A stretch of DNA of 64,000 nucleotides. Source: Brachycybe producta (lineage: Eukaryota > Arthropoda > Diplopoda > Playtdesmida > Andrognathidae). The first letter of the stretch is position 1. Every line of letters begins with the position of its first letter. Location of the stretch: assembly GCA_036925085.1 (NCBI GenBank), contig JAUPFP010000010.1:1527278-1591277 (forward strand), read 5' to 3'. Both the position numbers and the translations under genes were made by a program. The notes under the pieces are model-generated. The model ran no database searches and was not told where the DNA came from. It was given only the letters and a program-made list of their open reading frames with translations. Positions 12,956 through 24,127 of the stretch are shown here, in pieces.

Positions 12956-14875
12956 ACAAAGGAACTCTCTTGCAGGCGATTTTATGCATGGAAATAAACT
13001 TGTTAGAGCTCAATGAAACACTCAGAAATGATAGTTTTTGGAAGTTTTTTCGTCCGAAAATAGGCGTTTCGGAGTGGAAAACTTAAGTATTCTGAAATAA
13101 TGTTTTTAACATTATTTCAGAGTACTCTGAAATCAAAAGCTCTGAAATACAATGTTGAATCTAGGAAAATGCAACACTGCAGTGGTCACGGTGACCATGC
13201 GCGGACAACCACATAGGAATTTACACAATTGCTTTTGTTTTCAGAGTTTTCACACAAGGCCTTTACTTGTCCTGATGATGCAGTTCAAGCTGCACAAGAA
13301 CACGCTGCAACTGTTATTGGGTTTATACCAATGGGTTTTGATAAGGTATTTCACAAGCTGCAATTGGACTTTTGTAACTCTGCCACAGGCCTTCTTGCAG
13401 AGTAATTTTTTTACTCGCTTCTATTTAACTTTATAGTTCGTTCGTTTGTTTGTTTGTTTTTCCACCACCTTCTGAAATATTTGAAACTAATTCACACACT
13501 GCACGGGGATCGAACCCATGACCAACATTACCACCATTACTATGGACTGAGACAAGACAAGACGGAATTATAATTTGTTTTTTGACCTCCATTGCTGTTT
13601 AGAGCAATGGCGGTATATAGGATCATGCAAGAAAAGGGACAAAAAAAGGATGTCTGTATGTCTGTGTGTGAAATATGACTTCGGCACCCCCTGCTGTTAG
13701 GCTTTAGGCCACCCATGCCCATGGGCACACCCACCAAACAAGTATCCATCAACTGGGCAACCCTACAGCCAAAAGTAGCCGAGCTGGCACCCAGGTTGTC
13801 TCTAAAGAAATGTTCCCAAATAAGACACATATTAGTATGAATGTCATTTTCCTGTTCATTATGTATGTCTGTGTGTGTGTGTCCGGAAACCCGATTTTGT
13901 GCATACACATGTAACAATGAACAAAAGTTGGTTATTTGATATATGAAAGCATATATTAAAGCAATGAAGGTCTATAGGGTTCCTTGAATCCCTTGTTTTA
14001 TATAAATGCGATTATCACAAAAACATGTTTTTTGTTTAATTTTTTTGCTCAAAATCAAATTCAAAATTCAGGCACATTAATATACATTAATCTACGTTAG
14101 TAAAAAAAATTCGCATTCCGCGAAGAGTGCTAACAAGTGTGGCTGTGTGCGCCACATACGAACGCATGCAAGAATGTTCGCCACATTCACGGCATGCATC
14201 AAGAGATTACGTTGCAAAACGTTTGAATTTGCTGCAAAAATAGTTGTGTCTAATTCTACATTCACCCACAACATATATTTTTACTAATGTGAACACACCC
14301 GCCTTAAGAAATTTATTTGATAAAAGAAAAGAAAAAATCCAATCCAATCCAAATAAAATAGATTTCTGAAAAAAAAATTTCAAAATGTGATTTAAATCAC
14401 TTTAAATTTAACGAGAAAAAAAATCAATTGATTTATAATTCGCAATTTAAATCCAGTAATTTAAATCAATCCACCCTGAAAAAGACTACTTTGAAGTGGA
14501 CCCCATTGAATAGGAGGGTCACACCACTTTGCAAAGTTACAACACCAGTCTGAGAACTTTTTGATTGAACCGTGTGTCTAAGTGTGTGTCTAACCGTGAA
14601 CTATGTGTCTGTGCCTCAAAAACAAACATGTCTATAACGTGACAGAGAAAAATCACAAGATGCTGTTGTTCAAAGGTTTATTACATACATATGTTATATA
14701 GGCCTTATATAAGTCTAAATGAATGAGGAGGACCGGAGATTAATGTACACGAGATACGAGAAACAATGTGAATTATTCATCTTTTTACATTTTGGATCTG
14801 ACAGCAACAAAAAAATAAAAGAGATATTTTTGAAATGCAGTCAGTCCTTTCTTTTTATTATTATTCTTTTTTACT
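12956..14875. other. Intergenic DNA, no gene seen; possible tRNA-type B box
   Basis: Near 13503-13520 the minus strand reads GGGTTCGATCCCCGTGC, a good match to a pol III B box, but there is no matching A box or cloverleaf upstream, so it is at most a SINE remnant. A 125-codon minus-strand frame at 13540-13917 has no recognisable domain. AT-rich text at 14380-14480 ends in AAATCAATCCACCCTG, a word that recurs inverted near 35945 and again near 62330. Confidence 0.3.
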
Positions 14876-15145
14876 TAAGATATTTTGTGAAGAGCTAGCT
14901 GATTATCGAACTTCAATAATTATTCTGCAATTTAGGAACTTGTAATTTCATGTTGATATCTTTCAAAGTAAAACTTTTTATAGACAAAGATTAAAAAGAA
15001 AATATCGCGTCTGATTGAAGTTTAGAGATCCTTTTCAAACTGACATAAAAAGCTTATTTTAAAATATTTATAAGCTACAAACATTCTAGTTTCTAAACAC
15101 TTTCAAGTTGCTCCTAAGAATGACTCACACTTGCAGCAAAAACAA
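14876..15145. repeat. Foldback MITE family A, diverged copy 5
   Basis: Carries CATGTTGATATCTTTCAAAG in the left half, the inverse AAAAAGCTTATTTTAAAATA in the right half and CATTCTAGTTTCTAAACACT at the end. It is more decayed than other copies. Confidence 0.6.
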
Positions 15146-15800
15146 AAAAATCCATTGAAAAAGAAATTTATCTGTTTTGAATGATTCAATTCTAATTATC
15201 TGGCAGAATGTATGGTGCAGGAAAAAAAACGGTGAAATTGTTACTTCATGCCACACTGTCAGCCAATAGGAGGTCGTTTTTCAGTAGCATTATTCTTCAT
15301 AACGCCTTCTCTTTCTATTCTTTATTCCCTCTTCTATAAACTCAGCAATGTTCTTATGGAAAGGCTGGAAAAAAAACCACCAGAAAATAGGAACAGAAAC
15401 AAAAAAATGTTGTGTTCCTTTGCTTTCAAAAATATATGGCGCTTCTGGTAAACGTCTTACAAAGTGAAATTCAGTGAGATTTTTTTTCCAGCATGTGTGA
15501 TTCTCCCCTTAGAAATATTTTCGGTTGTAATTTATGAGAACCCGTGAATGTGGAGGAACACAGAAACTACACATAAACCACCTTCTGCAAGAAATAGATC
15601 ACACATGGCGATAAAAATCAAACTGAAATATTAATTTGTATAATTTGAATCTAAATTGTTTGCAGAAATAAAATCTGATGAAATTGTTTCTATTTGCCAC
15701 ATTATTATTTATGGTTCCTAAAATGAACTATATATATTCCATTCCATTGAATGCAATACACACACAACACAAAAATATAAACGGGGCACTGAATTCTGAT
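15146..15800. other. AT-rich DNA left of the retrovirus insertion
   Basis: No gene or named repeat was recognised. The last four bases (15797-15800, TGAT) are the left copy of the target-site duplication. Confidence 0.6.
15797..15800. repeat. Target-site duplication TGAT, left copy
   Basis: TGAT directly precedes the LTR terminus TGTTGGGC; the same four bases directly follow the other end at 26803-26806. Four-base duplications are usual for Ty3/gypsy integrases. Confidence 0.9.
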
Positions 15801-17025
15801 TGTTGGGCGCTTTTCACCAACTAAAGTTGGCTTGAAGAAAAGCGCTTACAAAGATGTCTTATGATGACCTCAGGTGTAAGAGCAATGAAGCTCTGAGGTT
15901 CAGCCGTATTACCCCCCTCTTCTGGTACTTCCAATTAAAAAAGGGAACTTGTTGTTTTGCTAAAGAGGTTAAATTTATTTGTTCACAAAAGAGTACAATA
16001 AGAAAAAAAAAAGGGGTGGTAGGGGCTGTTTTACACTTTGCTCTGGTCTGTTACTTTGGTATAATTACAACTAGGTCTGGACTAAGGGTCTAATTGTTTA
16101 CGGAGGAACCTGATTGTCCCAGGCTAAATTGAATCCCTCTGAATTCAACTCAGCCCAATGCAATCAAGTTCTAATTCACCCAAACACATTTAATTAGAAT
16201 TCATTCTGCTCATTAGTGTATAAGTTATAAATTTACTTTATAATATATACATAGTGTATATATATGTATAAGTGTATATCGTATAAGTTGTATGAATTTT
16301 TTATGAATTTTTTGTAACTCACAATATTTCGGGGTCCATCTTCCGTGTAGAACTCTGTTGCAACACACACACAATCACTCAATTCCCTTTCACTCACTCT
16401 TCCACTCTTCACTCACTCACTCACTCACTCTTCCACTCTTCACTCACTCACTCACTCTTCCACCAGCTTCGACCCTTCTTCTCCAGACACTATGTTTCAA
16501 CTGACTCGTCAATTTTTTGTTTTTCGCAAAAGTAATTTTAATGCGTAGTGGTCACCCAACCTTTGGATTGTTCACATGATTATCATGTGGACATATCATG
16601 TGGTTGATAATCAGAGCTATTTTCTAGCCCAGAGCTGCATGGCTAGCTAGCGAACTTTTACCCCATTGAATACTCTGTTGAAATCATACGTCATTAGTTA
16701 ATGGCTGTGATTTCATGTCATTGACAATTGACATGATATTGAAAATGTGCACTTTGCACCTCAAAAACAGACCAGAGAGAAAAAATAAATTTTTTGTCCC
16801 CCTAAATGGACATTGGAACCATTAAAGCAATCGTATGATATTGAAATTTAATATCATATGATTGTAGGCTCCAATGACCGTTATCAAATTAATTTCTTTT
16901 AGTTACATTTTATTTTTTACATCTACTCTACTCTTTGATCGTCGATCGTTATTCGCAGTAAGTATATAATAATAAGGTAAGTGTAGTACTTTTTTGTTAG
17001 GTGTACGGTTATGCTACACCTAACA
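15801..17025 (-). repeat. 3' LTR of the endogenous retrovirus
   Basis: A 1225-bp LTR that is almost identical to 25584-26802. It carries a CACT/CTTCC repeat (about 16375-16460) that is 8 bp longer than in the other copy. At 16995-17025 the words TGTTAGGTGTA and TACACCTAACA form a perfect 11-bp inverted repeat around a 9-bp loop, right at the 5' terminus of the LTR in element orientation. Small frames such as the one beginning at 15854 recur in both LTRs because the LTRs are duplicates; they are not genes. Confidence 0.97.
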
Positions 17026-17036
17026 TTCCTCCCCCC
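17026..17036 (-). promoter_or_regulatory. Polypurine tract
   Basis: On the minus strand GGGGGGAGGAA abuts the start of the 3' LTR (TGTTAGG). This is the expected place and composition for the primer of plus-strand DNA synthesis. A TTTT box lies just upstream. Confidence 0.85.
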
Positions 17037-17306
17037 AAAATAAAGATTTCAACCCCGGGTGAAATTAGTGGGATGTTTACATTTTTCTTAAAGCTAAACA
17101 ATGGTTCTAAGTTAGTTTTTTAAATCTATTGATGTCTTTGTCCGATCATCCATCCTCAATTGCAATTCACTGCAATTACTTCTGATGTCTTCTACTTTGG
17201 AATATTACATTCACTGTAACACAGCTATGATGGCTTGTCGGATGTTGCATATGTGTCCTTTATATGTCTTGGACGACGAAACATTCCGGCGGAAGTTTGG
17301 ATTCAT

Positions 17307-20007
17307 CTATCTGGCTCGTAACATGCTCATCATACAGGAAAATATGAAACATGTTGTCAGGATGCCCACCATGAAAAATATTGGCATCACCATGGCAGAT
17401 CCTAAACTCGAAAAAGCACTCGAAAAAATGCCAGAGAATATATTCGTAAAATCAAAATTACCACCCGTAGTAAAAACTGCATTCGACGTAACATAGGTAT
17501 TGTTCTGTTGAATGAGTTCTATATATGGATCTTCAAAACAACCTTTAAACAATTCGCATGATGATCCCACCCTGGATATCAAGCAAATTTTATCATGCAA
17601 ACACCTGTGACTTAATTTAAGTTGAATCTCATGTTCTTTGGCTACTGTTGTCAAAGATATAGCACGTGTTGACATCTGGACAGTTTCCAATGTAATTAAA
17701 ACTTCTCCAGGTAAACAGGTACTTAATGCCTCAATTACTATTGTTGCCATAGTTGAACAAGAATGGCAACCATGGTATGATACAATTTTTTGTAATTTTG
17801 GACAAACTCGAACAGTATTAATTACAACATCTAAATGTTCAAGGTTGATATGCACTACAGCTGGGCTTGATGATATAAGGGTAGATTTCAAGTTACCGTC
17901 ATCATCAATAAACATCTTGTGGTTTACTGTTGCCATAGGCAAAAGATTTCTTTTGCTTTGAATCATGAGTTCTAAGTAAGATGACTGTTTTGAGCAGGTC
18001 ATACGTCTTTCAAAAAATTTGCAGGTAACCATTTTTTCATCAAAAATGAACTGCTCAGGTATAGCTGCACCAGATTGGACATCACCAATCTGCCCTCGTA
18101 ATGGTCTTTCCACTTCTGCGGCAGTTTCTAGATATGCTTCAGAAATGTGACTATAACGGACAATCAAATGTTTTGAAATTATGTCCGTAGCCTGATCAAA
18201 CGTGCCTAAGACCTCGATGTGAAATATACCTGGAATCGTCTTGAATTTGCGTACGACATACTCTGTTTCTGTATTATTATTTTTTACAATCATCTTGATT
18301 TTTGGTGCGCAATCCATTGATACAATTCGTTTAACTTCGTAGGTTTGATAATATACGGGTTTTAGCCACCAACGGAAAAAATGGCACGGCTGATTGTTGA
18401 AAAAGCACTTCATACCTGAATCTGCTCCTTCGCAATCAGTCACACCAGGAAAATCCAATGATTCTTTGGTCAATGTTTCGAATTTATAATCCCTATGACA
18501 ATGTTCTCCCCAACCGCAATATTCGTTGTGTGGACAAACAACTTGATTTAAAGTAAACAATTTTGTAGGGAAAGTATAATACATTTGCTGAGTTTTCCAC
18601 TCACAATCAACAGATTCGAAGATAACTTCTAATGTAGCTGCATAATATTCTTGATCATCAGTTAACCACAAACAAGCAGTATAGCCCAGATTGGACAAGG
18701 TCAACTGCACTGATGTTGCCAAGGCACACTTCTGTCCCATGCCAGTATCTATACATTCTTTGACGCTGGATTTTATAAGCTTATGCTCAGTACATCGTGA
18801 TGATGCAATAGAGAACAAACTTAACAAAATACCTGTAAAAATTATAACATACAGTACAGCGGTACTTAATTGTAGTTTAGGGGCTACAACCACTGGTTTC
18901 ATGGTGCTTTCTTCTAGAGACTTGAACTTATTCTGGACCTTTTTTGCCTTTGATTTCACCTGATGACCACTTGCTACACCTATTACCATAATTACTCGTA
19001 AACATTTCGTACTCAGTCTGTAACTTGTAATGGAAAACCAGCAGATCCATTTACTTATTTCCCAAATGGCAATTATAACACTTTTCAAATATATAATAAA
19101 AACACTTGTAAGTACCATCATAGTAATCACAAGAGTATATGATATGTAAGTTGGCATGCAATTAAAATTATATACAAATTCTAAACACATTACACATTTG
19201 ATTCTATGGCAAATGTCTTTCCCTTCGATAGGAAATCGGCCCTCTATAATATGACCTTCAAGGGTAATGAAGATGATATGGAGAGTGCCTGAGTCCATAC
19301 CGAATTCAGGAGATATGATAACCTGTTTATTTTTTCCCACGTGAGTACTTCGCTCAATTCCATCTTTTCTTAAGATGAGAGATCCCTCAGCATTCACAGT
19401 TATTACTGGATCATTAAATTTAATAAAATTTTGCCCATCCTCAATTTTGAATTGTTCTTGTGCCAGTAATTTTCTCCCAATTGATCGCGAGTCACGATTT
19501 CTTATATCGGATCTATTCCAGTAACATTCCCTATATGAGACTACTTCAAAATTTTCGGTCTCTTGTCCTTCTTCATCCACATGTACTAATTTAGTGGATG
19601 CTTTCTTTAACTCACAATGGCATTTTGCAGGTTCTGATTTGCAGTTTTTAGCCTTTGCGCAATAATCAATAGTGCCGGAGCATGATTGGTTACTGCAGGT
19701 ACAAGCGATATCATGGTTAGTGCATTTATACACCACATCTCTGCCAGTTTCCGCTTCTATTTGCTGGAGCTGAAAACCGATTACAGGAGCTGGTGGTTTT
19801 TGTGGTATTATTACTTTAGTAGTCCACTGGGTTACGCATCCTTTGCAACCATTTTGTGGGCAAAGCTTGCTTGAATAAATGTTAAAATCTTTAGGCTCTG
19901 AGTATTGACATATTTTCCTTCCTTCGTACCATTTACAAATTTCGATGGTCACTGAATTTGAATTTGACACAACTCCAGATATGCAGGCTAGTCCCAAAAA
20001 TATAAAC
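17307..20007 (-). CDS. env: Env: phlebovirus-type Gn/Gc-like class II glycoprotein
   Basis: The frame is open for 896 codons from a TTG at 19997, with a hydrophobic leader; no ATG lies at the start. A splice acceptor (TTTTCAG, boundary at 20008/20007) sits just upstream, so the start codon probably comes from an upstream exon of a spliced env mRNA. Residues about 1-280 form a Cys-rich ectodomain (Gn-like). Membrane segments lie at about 284-312 and 376-398; the second would act as signal for the Gc-like part, which begins near 400. Cys- and Trp-rich loops at 488-500 and 521-545 are candidate fusion loops, and a GCHSC motif lies at 743-747. A final membrane span (about 868-890) and a short basic tail end the protein. 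The two-subunit layout, Cys pattern and GC-x-x-C motif resemble bunyaviral phlebo-like glycoproteins, which some nematode retroelements have captured. The role would be membrane fusion and entry. No frame break was seen. Confidence 0.85.
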
Positions 20008-20014
20008 CTGAAAA
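20008..20014 (-). promoter_or_regulatory. Putative env splice acceptor
   Basis: The minus strand reads TTTTCAG followed by G at 20007. Splicing here would leave env in phase 1, one base before its first full codon. The pyrimidine stretch is short. The donor was not identified. Confidence 0.5.
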
Positions 20015-20334
20015 GTTATATCTTGTTAAGATTTTGAATTTGGGTAGTTTAATTGTTAGTAGTAAGCATCTGTTAAATGTTAATTCTTTCCATAGCAATT
20101 TTCACAAACATTCATTACATCCAATTTTTCCCAACAGGCCCTAAAATTTAGAGGGTAAGTCCTCAGGGATTATCTCCTATTGACCCTGCGAGACGCTTCC
20201 TGGGTCGGATAATAGCCCACCGAGATAAGTTCCTACATTTGGAATAGCGGAACTCCTGCCCTATAATTGGAATTCAAAATAAGCTAATTTCCCCTTCCTG
20301 TTGTTTTTTGTTTGGGTAATAACATACTTACTCT
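20015..20334 (-). other. Pol-env spacer
   Basis: About 320 bp without a coding frame lie between the pol C-terminal frame and the env acceptor. This would be the 3' part of the env intron if env is spliced. A GC-rich block near 20155-20215 is unexplained. Confidence 0.6.
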
Positions 20335-21047
20335 TCACTGCTTTGGTGCTGTTTCTAGTACACTTAACATTTTATGAAATGAATCAAGGAGCTTGTCAGC
20401 AAAATTACCTCTGGATTCACTAACTGGTTCTTCGACTCTTTCAGTCGCTGCTGCTTGCTCCACTTCGTCTACTGGTTCTGTCGGGCTTACTACCTTGGTA
20501 GCCTCTGCATAAACTTCCTTTTCACCTCGAATTCTGTCTCGCAACCTTGCCAGACTAATATTCTCATCATCTGATTGAAGACTTGCTCTTCTTATTTTCA
20601 ATTTTAATGGACTTTCTGTGGGTTTTACTACCTCCCACTTTCTTTTCTGTTCTCCTCCTTTAGAGGTGGATGGGTGCGGTTCTACGGTTTCCGCTCTGCT
20701 GCGCAACTCATATCGATGATGTGTGGGTACGGATTCGATGTTCCGAGCTGGTCCCTTCATCGTTGATGTTGGATGCATTGCTGTTCCATTTGCTTCTTCA
20801 TCATCCATGTTTTCTTCTGACGAGGTTTCTTCCTCGCTATCAGCATTTTCTTCTTGGGCCGTTGACTTCTGACTTAACTCTTCTGTATCTTCTAATTCTT
20901 GGAACTCCCAAGGATTTGTTGATTTTACAACTTTCAGCCTTTCCTCGTGCACAATCTGCACGTCCTTAGGTTTGTACATGTGCTGAATCCTAAAATTTAC
21001 CAGTGACGTTTGTTCTAGGACTCTATATGGACCTTTATTTAACCTAG
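20335..21047 (-). pseudogene. Displaced C-terminal part of pol (integrase tail), out of frame
   Basis: Directly after the pol stop, another minus-strand frame is open from about 21050 to a stop at 20335; its first ATG is at 20979. Its first part continues the integrase C-terminal domain (text around GPYRVL and NFRIQ). The remaining roughly 190 residues are acidic and Ser-rich with basic patches, and probably disordered. Continuity across the frame change is the evidence for a one-base change in the A run at about 21055-21050, or for a sequencing error there. Reading it instead as a separate small gene is possible but less likely, because the domain would then start in its middle. Confidence 0.75.
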
Positions 21048-24000
21048 CTAACTTTTTGTTTTTCCTTTTGTTACCTGTGGGACATAAAGAAAAACTTTGT
21101 CTCCTACTTCTATGGTCTTATGTTTTCTAGAGCTTTTTTGATACTTGATCTGCTTGTCAGCAGATTCCTCTAAACTTTCCTTGGCTAACTCATGTATGGA
21201 TTGCATACGGATTGTCAGAACTTTAACATAGTCGTCTATGTTGTATATTGGTTCTGGGTTTTGTATGACTAGGTCAAAAGGCAAACTCATGTCTTGACCA
21301 TACAGTAAGAAGTATGGGGTTTCTTTGATACTTGAGTGCACAGCACTCCTATATGCCATAAGAACTAGAGGAAGTTCCTCATCCCAATTTCTCTGCGATT
21401 TATCCACATAGTGTGATAACATGGTGGTCAAGGTACGGTTAAACCTTTCAACTAATCCATCAGTTTGTGGGTGATACGCTGAGGTAAAAATTTTCTTTAT
21501 CCTGAACATCTTACATAGATTGTGTATTAATTCAGACGTGAAGTTTGCACCTCTGTCTGTAATTAATTCTCTTGGACTACCATATCTCGATACTAATACA
21601 CTTGCTATAGTTTCTGCTCTCTGATCTTGAATTGCAAACGCTTCTGGATATCTAGTCAAGTAATCACAGATGACAACGATGTATTTATTTCCATTGGCAG
21701 TAGTTGGTAAAGGACCTAAAATGTCCATCCCAATCCTTTCAAATGGCTTAGAGGGTGGTGGAAATTTGCACAAAGGACTCTTTCCATGTGGAACTTTCTT
21801 CTCTTGACAAGAAATGCAAGATTCACAGTAATGCTTTACATCAGATCGTAAAGTTTTCCAAAAAAACTTTTCTTCGATGCGCTGTATTGTCTTATCTATC
21901 CCTAAATGTCCTGCTAAAACATTATCATGGCACATTCTCAATATGGTCTCCCTTCTTCTTATGGGTACTACCAATTTAATCATGTCTTTCTCCCTCTTTA
22001 CTAACCATCCCTTTGTATTCAACTCATAATTTCGCTTCTCCACCTCCTTCTGAATTTCTTTGGAAGTTGGACAACCATGCAAATTCTCCAAAAATGGTTT
22101 TAATTCAGCACAATTTTCTTGATCCTTCGCGACCATTTTTTCCTCCCAAACATCAAATTGTGTACTTAAAACATTCAACTCTTCTATTGGATTTCTACTA
22201 AGAGCATCTGCATTTGTATTCTCTTTCCCTTTCCGATATGCGATTTCAAAATCATATTGTTGTAATTGAAGCGCCCATCTTGTTAACATAGCCTTATCCT
22301 TTTTCATAGACATAAGGTATTTTAACGGCTGATGGTCTGTTATTAGTGTAAACTTGCGTCCCATAAGGTAATAGCGAAAATAATTTACGCCATACACACA
22401 TGCTAAAGCTTCTTTCCATGTTGTAGAGTAATTCTGTTCTGATTTCGTTAGTTTCCTACTTGCATAAGCTATAGGATGTAGTTTATCACCCACTTTTTGT
22501 TCTAAAATAGCCCCAATCGACATGTTAGAAGCATCAGTTGTTAAGAAAAAGGGCTTTCCAAAATCTGGCGTGATTAGTACAGGGTATGTGGTTAGACATG
22601 TTTTGAGAGTCTCAAATGCCCTTTCACATGCATCGGTCCAATTAAAAGGCACATCCTTTCCCAAAAGCTGTGTTAAGGGTGCTGCAATTTTAGCACAATT
22701 TTGTATAAATTTTCGGTAAAAATTTACTAAACCAAGAAAACTTTGCACATTTTTCATTTTAGTGGGTCTTGGGAATTTTGCAACCGCTTCAATTTTCTTG
22801 TCTCCTGGCTGTATTTGTCCCTTCGTAAAAGTGTGTCCAAGATAACTGATTTCTGTTTTCATGAAAACACACTTGGAAGGTTTTGCTTTTAGATTTGCTT
22901 CTCGCAATCGCTGGAATACTAAATTCAAACGCAGAACATGCTCTTCTGGGGTACTACTATAGACGATTATATCATCCATATATACAAAACAGATTTTTCC
23001 CTTAAGTCCTTGCAATACATTGTCCATCAACCTCTGATATACACTAGGAGAGGTTTTTAGTCCCATTGGGCATCGATTAAATTCGTAGTGTCCAAAAGGT
23101 GTGCTAAAAGCCAATTTTGCTTTGTCACTTTCTCTCACTGGAATTTGATAGAACCCACTAGCTAAATCGATAGTTGTGAAGTACCTAGCATTCCCCAATT
23201 GATTGTTAACACTAAGCAATTCTGGCAAGGGATATTTGTCCCCGACAACTTTTTTGTTAAGGGCCCTGTAATCTATTACGAGCCTATGGCTTCCGTCTGG
23301 TTTGCCAACTAACATACATGGTGCAGAATATGGACTAACAGAAGATCTGATAATTCCTGCTGTTAATAATTCATCTATTTTTTCCTGCATTACTCCCTCT
23401 AACTTTTGCGGAACCTTATATGGGCGAATAAAAACTGGGGTTTTGTCTGAAAATTCTATTTCTTGTTCCACTATGTGTGTAGGAGTGAGTTCCTTTAAAT
23501 TATTGGCAAAGCAATCCGCATTTGCCTCGAGGACTTGTTTTAACATTCCTTTGAATGTGTTATCTGTATTTTCCAAACACTCCTGGATCCATTCCCTTGA
23601 ATTTGTTTTATGTGCCTTTGTTACCTTTTGTAACAAATTAATTGTCTGTTTGAGTTCACCAGTCTGCGTCCTAACCATCTGTCCTTTATACCAAATGATA
23701 TCTTTAACTGGCTCGTAAGTTAAGCCCAGTTTCTTAATAATGTCTATGCCAAAGATCATATGATATTTCCTCGGCAAGTCATTACAGCTAACATGCATAG
23801 GTACTTGAACAATGGTGGATCTAATTTTTACTGGAATTTTGTACACACCAATTGTAGGAAATGGCTTCCCATTTGCTGCTACTATTTCTAAAAGTTCAGA
23901 ACTAGGAATAGGCTTCACCTTGTGTGGGAAGTTTCTTTTTACTTCTTCGAAACAACTCCTCGAAACAACTGATATTGCTGCCCCTGTATCATAAAGAATT

Positions 24001-24080
24001 TTGACTAAGTTGTGTTGTACCGTTGCCAAAAATATCGGACAAGAAGAATTAGTACCTAATGGGTTAAATATGAGACGCGT
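21048..24080 (-). CDS. pol: Pol polyprotein: protease, RT, RNase H, integrase (3' frame break)
   Basis: The frame is open from 24080 down to the stop at 21048; an ATG is absent near the start, and the residue numbers here count from a TTG at 24029. Protease: DTGA at 14-17. Reverse transcriptase about 190-440: YMDD at 350-353, with SPYSAP and PMGLKTSP. RNase H about 480-612: catalytic Asp in TTDAS (497-501), Glu in WKEA, and DHQ at 565-567. Integrase from about 690: zinc site H701, H708, C735, C738, then catalytic D769 (GMDILG), D825 (ITDRG) and E861 (VERFNRT). These enzymes copy the RNA into DNA and insert it. Two breaks are visible. In the frame that leads into pol, a TGA lies at 24083-24081, between gag and protease. 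At about 21055-21050 a one-base length change in an A run ends the frame within the integrase C-terminus, and the coding text carries on in another frame. Confidence 0.95.
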   Translation of the reverse strand, partial: TRLIFNPLGTNSSCPIFLATVQHNLVKILYDTGAAISVVSRSCFEEVKRNFPHKVKPIPSSELLEIVAANGKPFPTIGVYKIPVKIRSTIVQVPMHVSCNDLPRKYHMIFGIDIIKKLGLTYEPVKDIIWYKGQMVRTQTGELKQTINLLQKVTKAHKTNSREWIQECLENTDNTFKGMLKQVLEANADCFANNLKELTPTHIVEQEIEFSDKTPVFIRPYKVPQKLEGVMQEKIDELLTAGIIRSSVSPYSAPCMLVGKPDGSHRLVIDYRALNKKVVGDKYPLPELLSVNNQLGNARYFTTIDLASGFYQIPVRESDKAKLAFSTPFGHYEFNRCPMGLKTSPSVYQRLMDNVLQGLKGKICFVYMDDIIVYSSTPEEHVLRLNLVFQRLREANLKAKPSKCVFMKTEISYLGHTFTKGQIQPGDKKIEAVAKFPRPTKMKNVQSFLGLVNFYRKFIQNCAKIAAPLTQLLGKDVPFNWTDACERAFETLKTCLTTYPVLITPDFGKPFFLTTDASNMSIGAILEQKVGDKLHPIAYASRKLTKSEQNYSTTWKEALACVYGVNYFRYYLMGRKFTLITDHQPLKYLMSMKKDKAMLTRWALQLQQYDFEIAYRKGKENTNADALSRNPIEELNVLSTQFDVWEEKMVAKDQENCAELKPFLENLHGCPTSKEIQKEVEKRNYELNTKGWLVKREKDMIKLVVPIRRRETILRMCHDNVLAGHLGIDKTIQRIEEKFFWKTLRSDVKHYCESCISCQEKKVPHGKSPLCKFPPPSKPFERIGMDILGPLPTTANGNKYIVVICDYLTRYPEAFAIQDQRAETIASVLVSRYGSPRELITDRGANFTSELIHNLCKMFRIKKIFTSAYHPQTDGLVERFNRTLTTMLSHYVDKSQRNWDEELPLVLMAYRSAVHSSIKETPYFLLYGQDMSLPFDLVIQNPEPIYNIDDYVKVLTIRMQSIHELAKESLEESADKQIKYQKSSRKHKTIEVGDKVFLYVPQVTKGKTKS

Positions 24081-24127
24081 TCATTTTCTTATCCTCCCCC
24101 ATGTACGCGTTTTTATAGGGGAAGCCT

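Noticed and set aside
13495-13525. tRNA gene on the minus strand
   Set aside because: Only a B-box/T-arm-like word is present; no A box, anticodon stem or acceptor pairing was found.
13540-13917. 125-codon minus-strand frame
   Set aside because: No recognisable domain, no splice context, and partly CA-repeat derived.
15854-16093. Small frame repeated at 25637-25858
   Set aside because: It lies in the two LTRs and is identical because the LTRs are duplicates; it reads against the element orientation.
17185-17496. 103-codon plus-strand frame, and other plus-strand frames across 17.6-24.9 kb
   Set aside because: They are antisense shadows of env, pol and gag.
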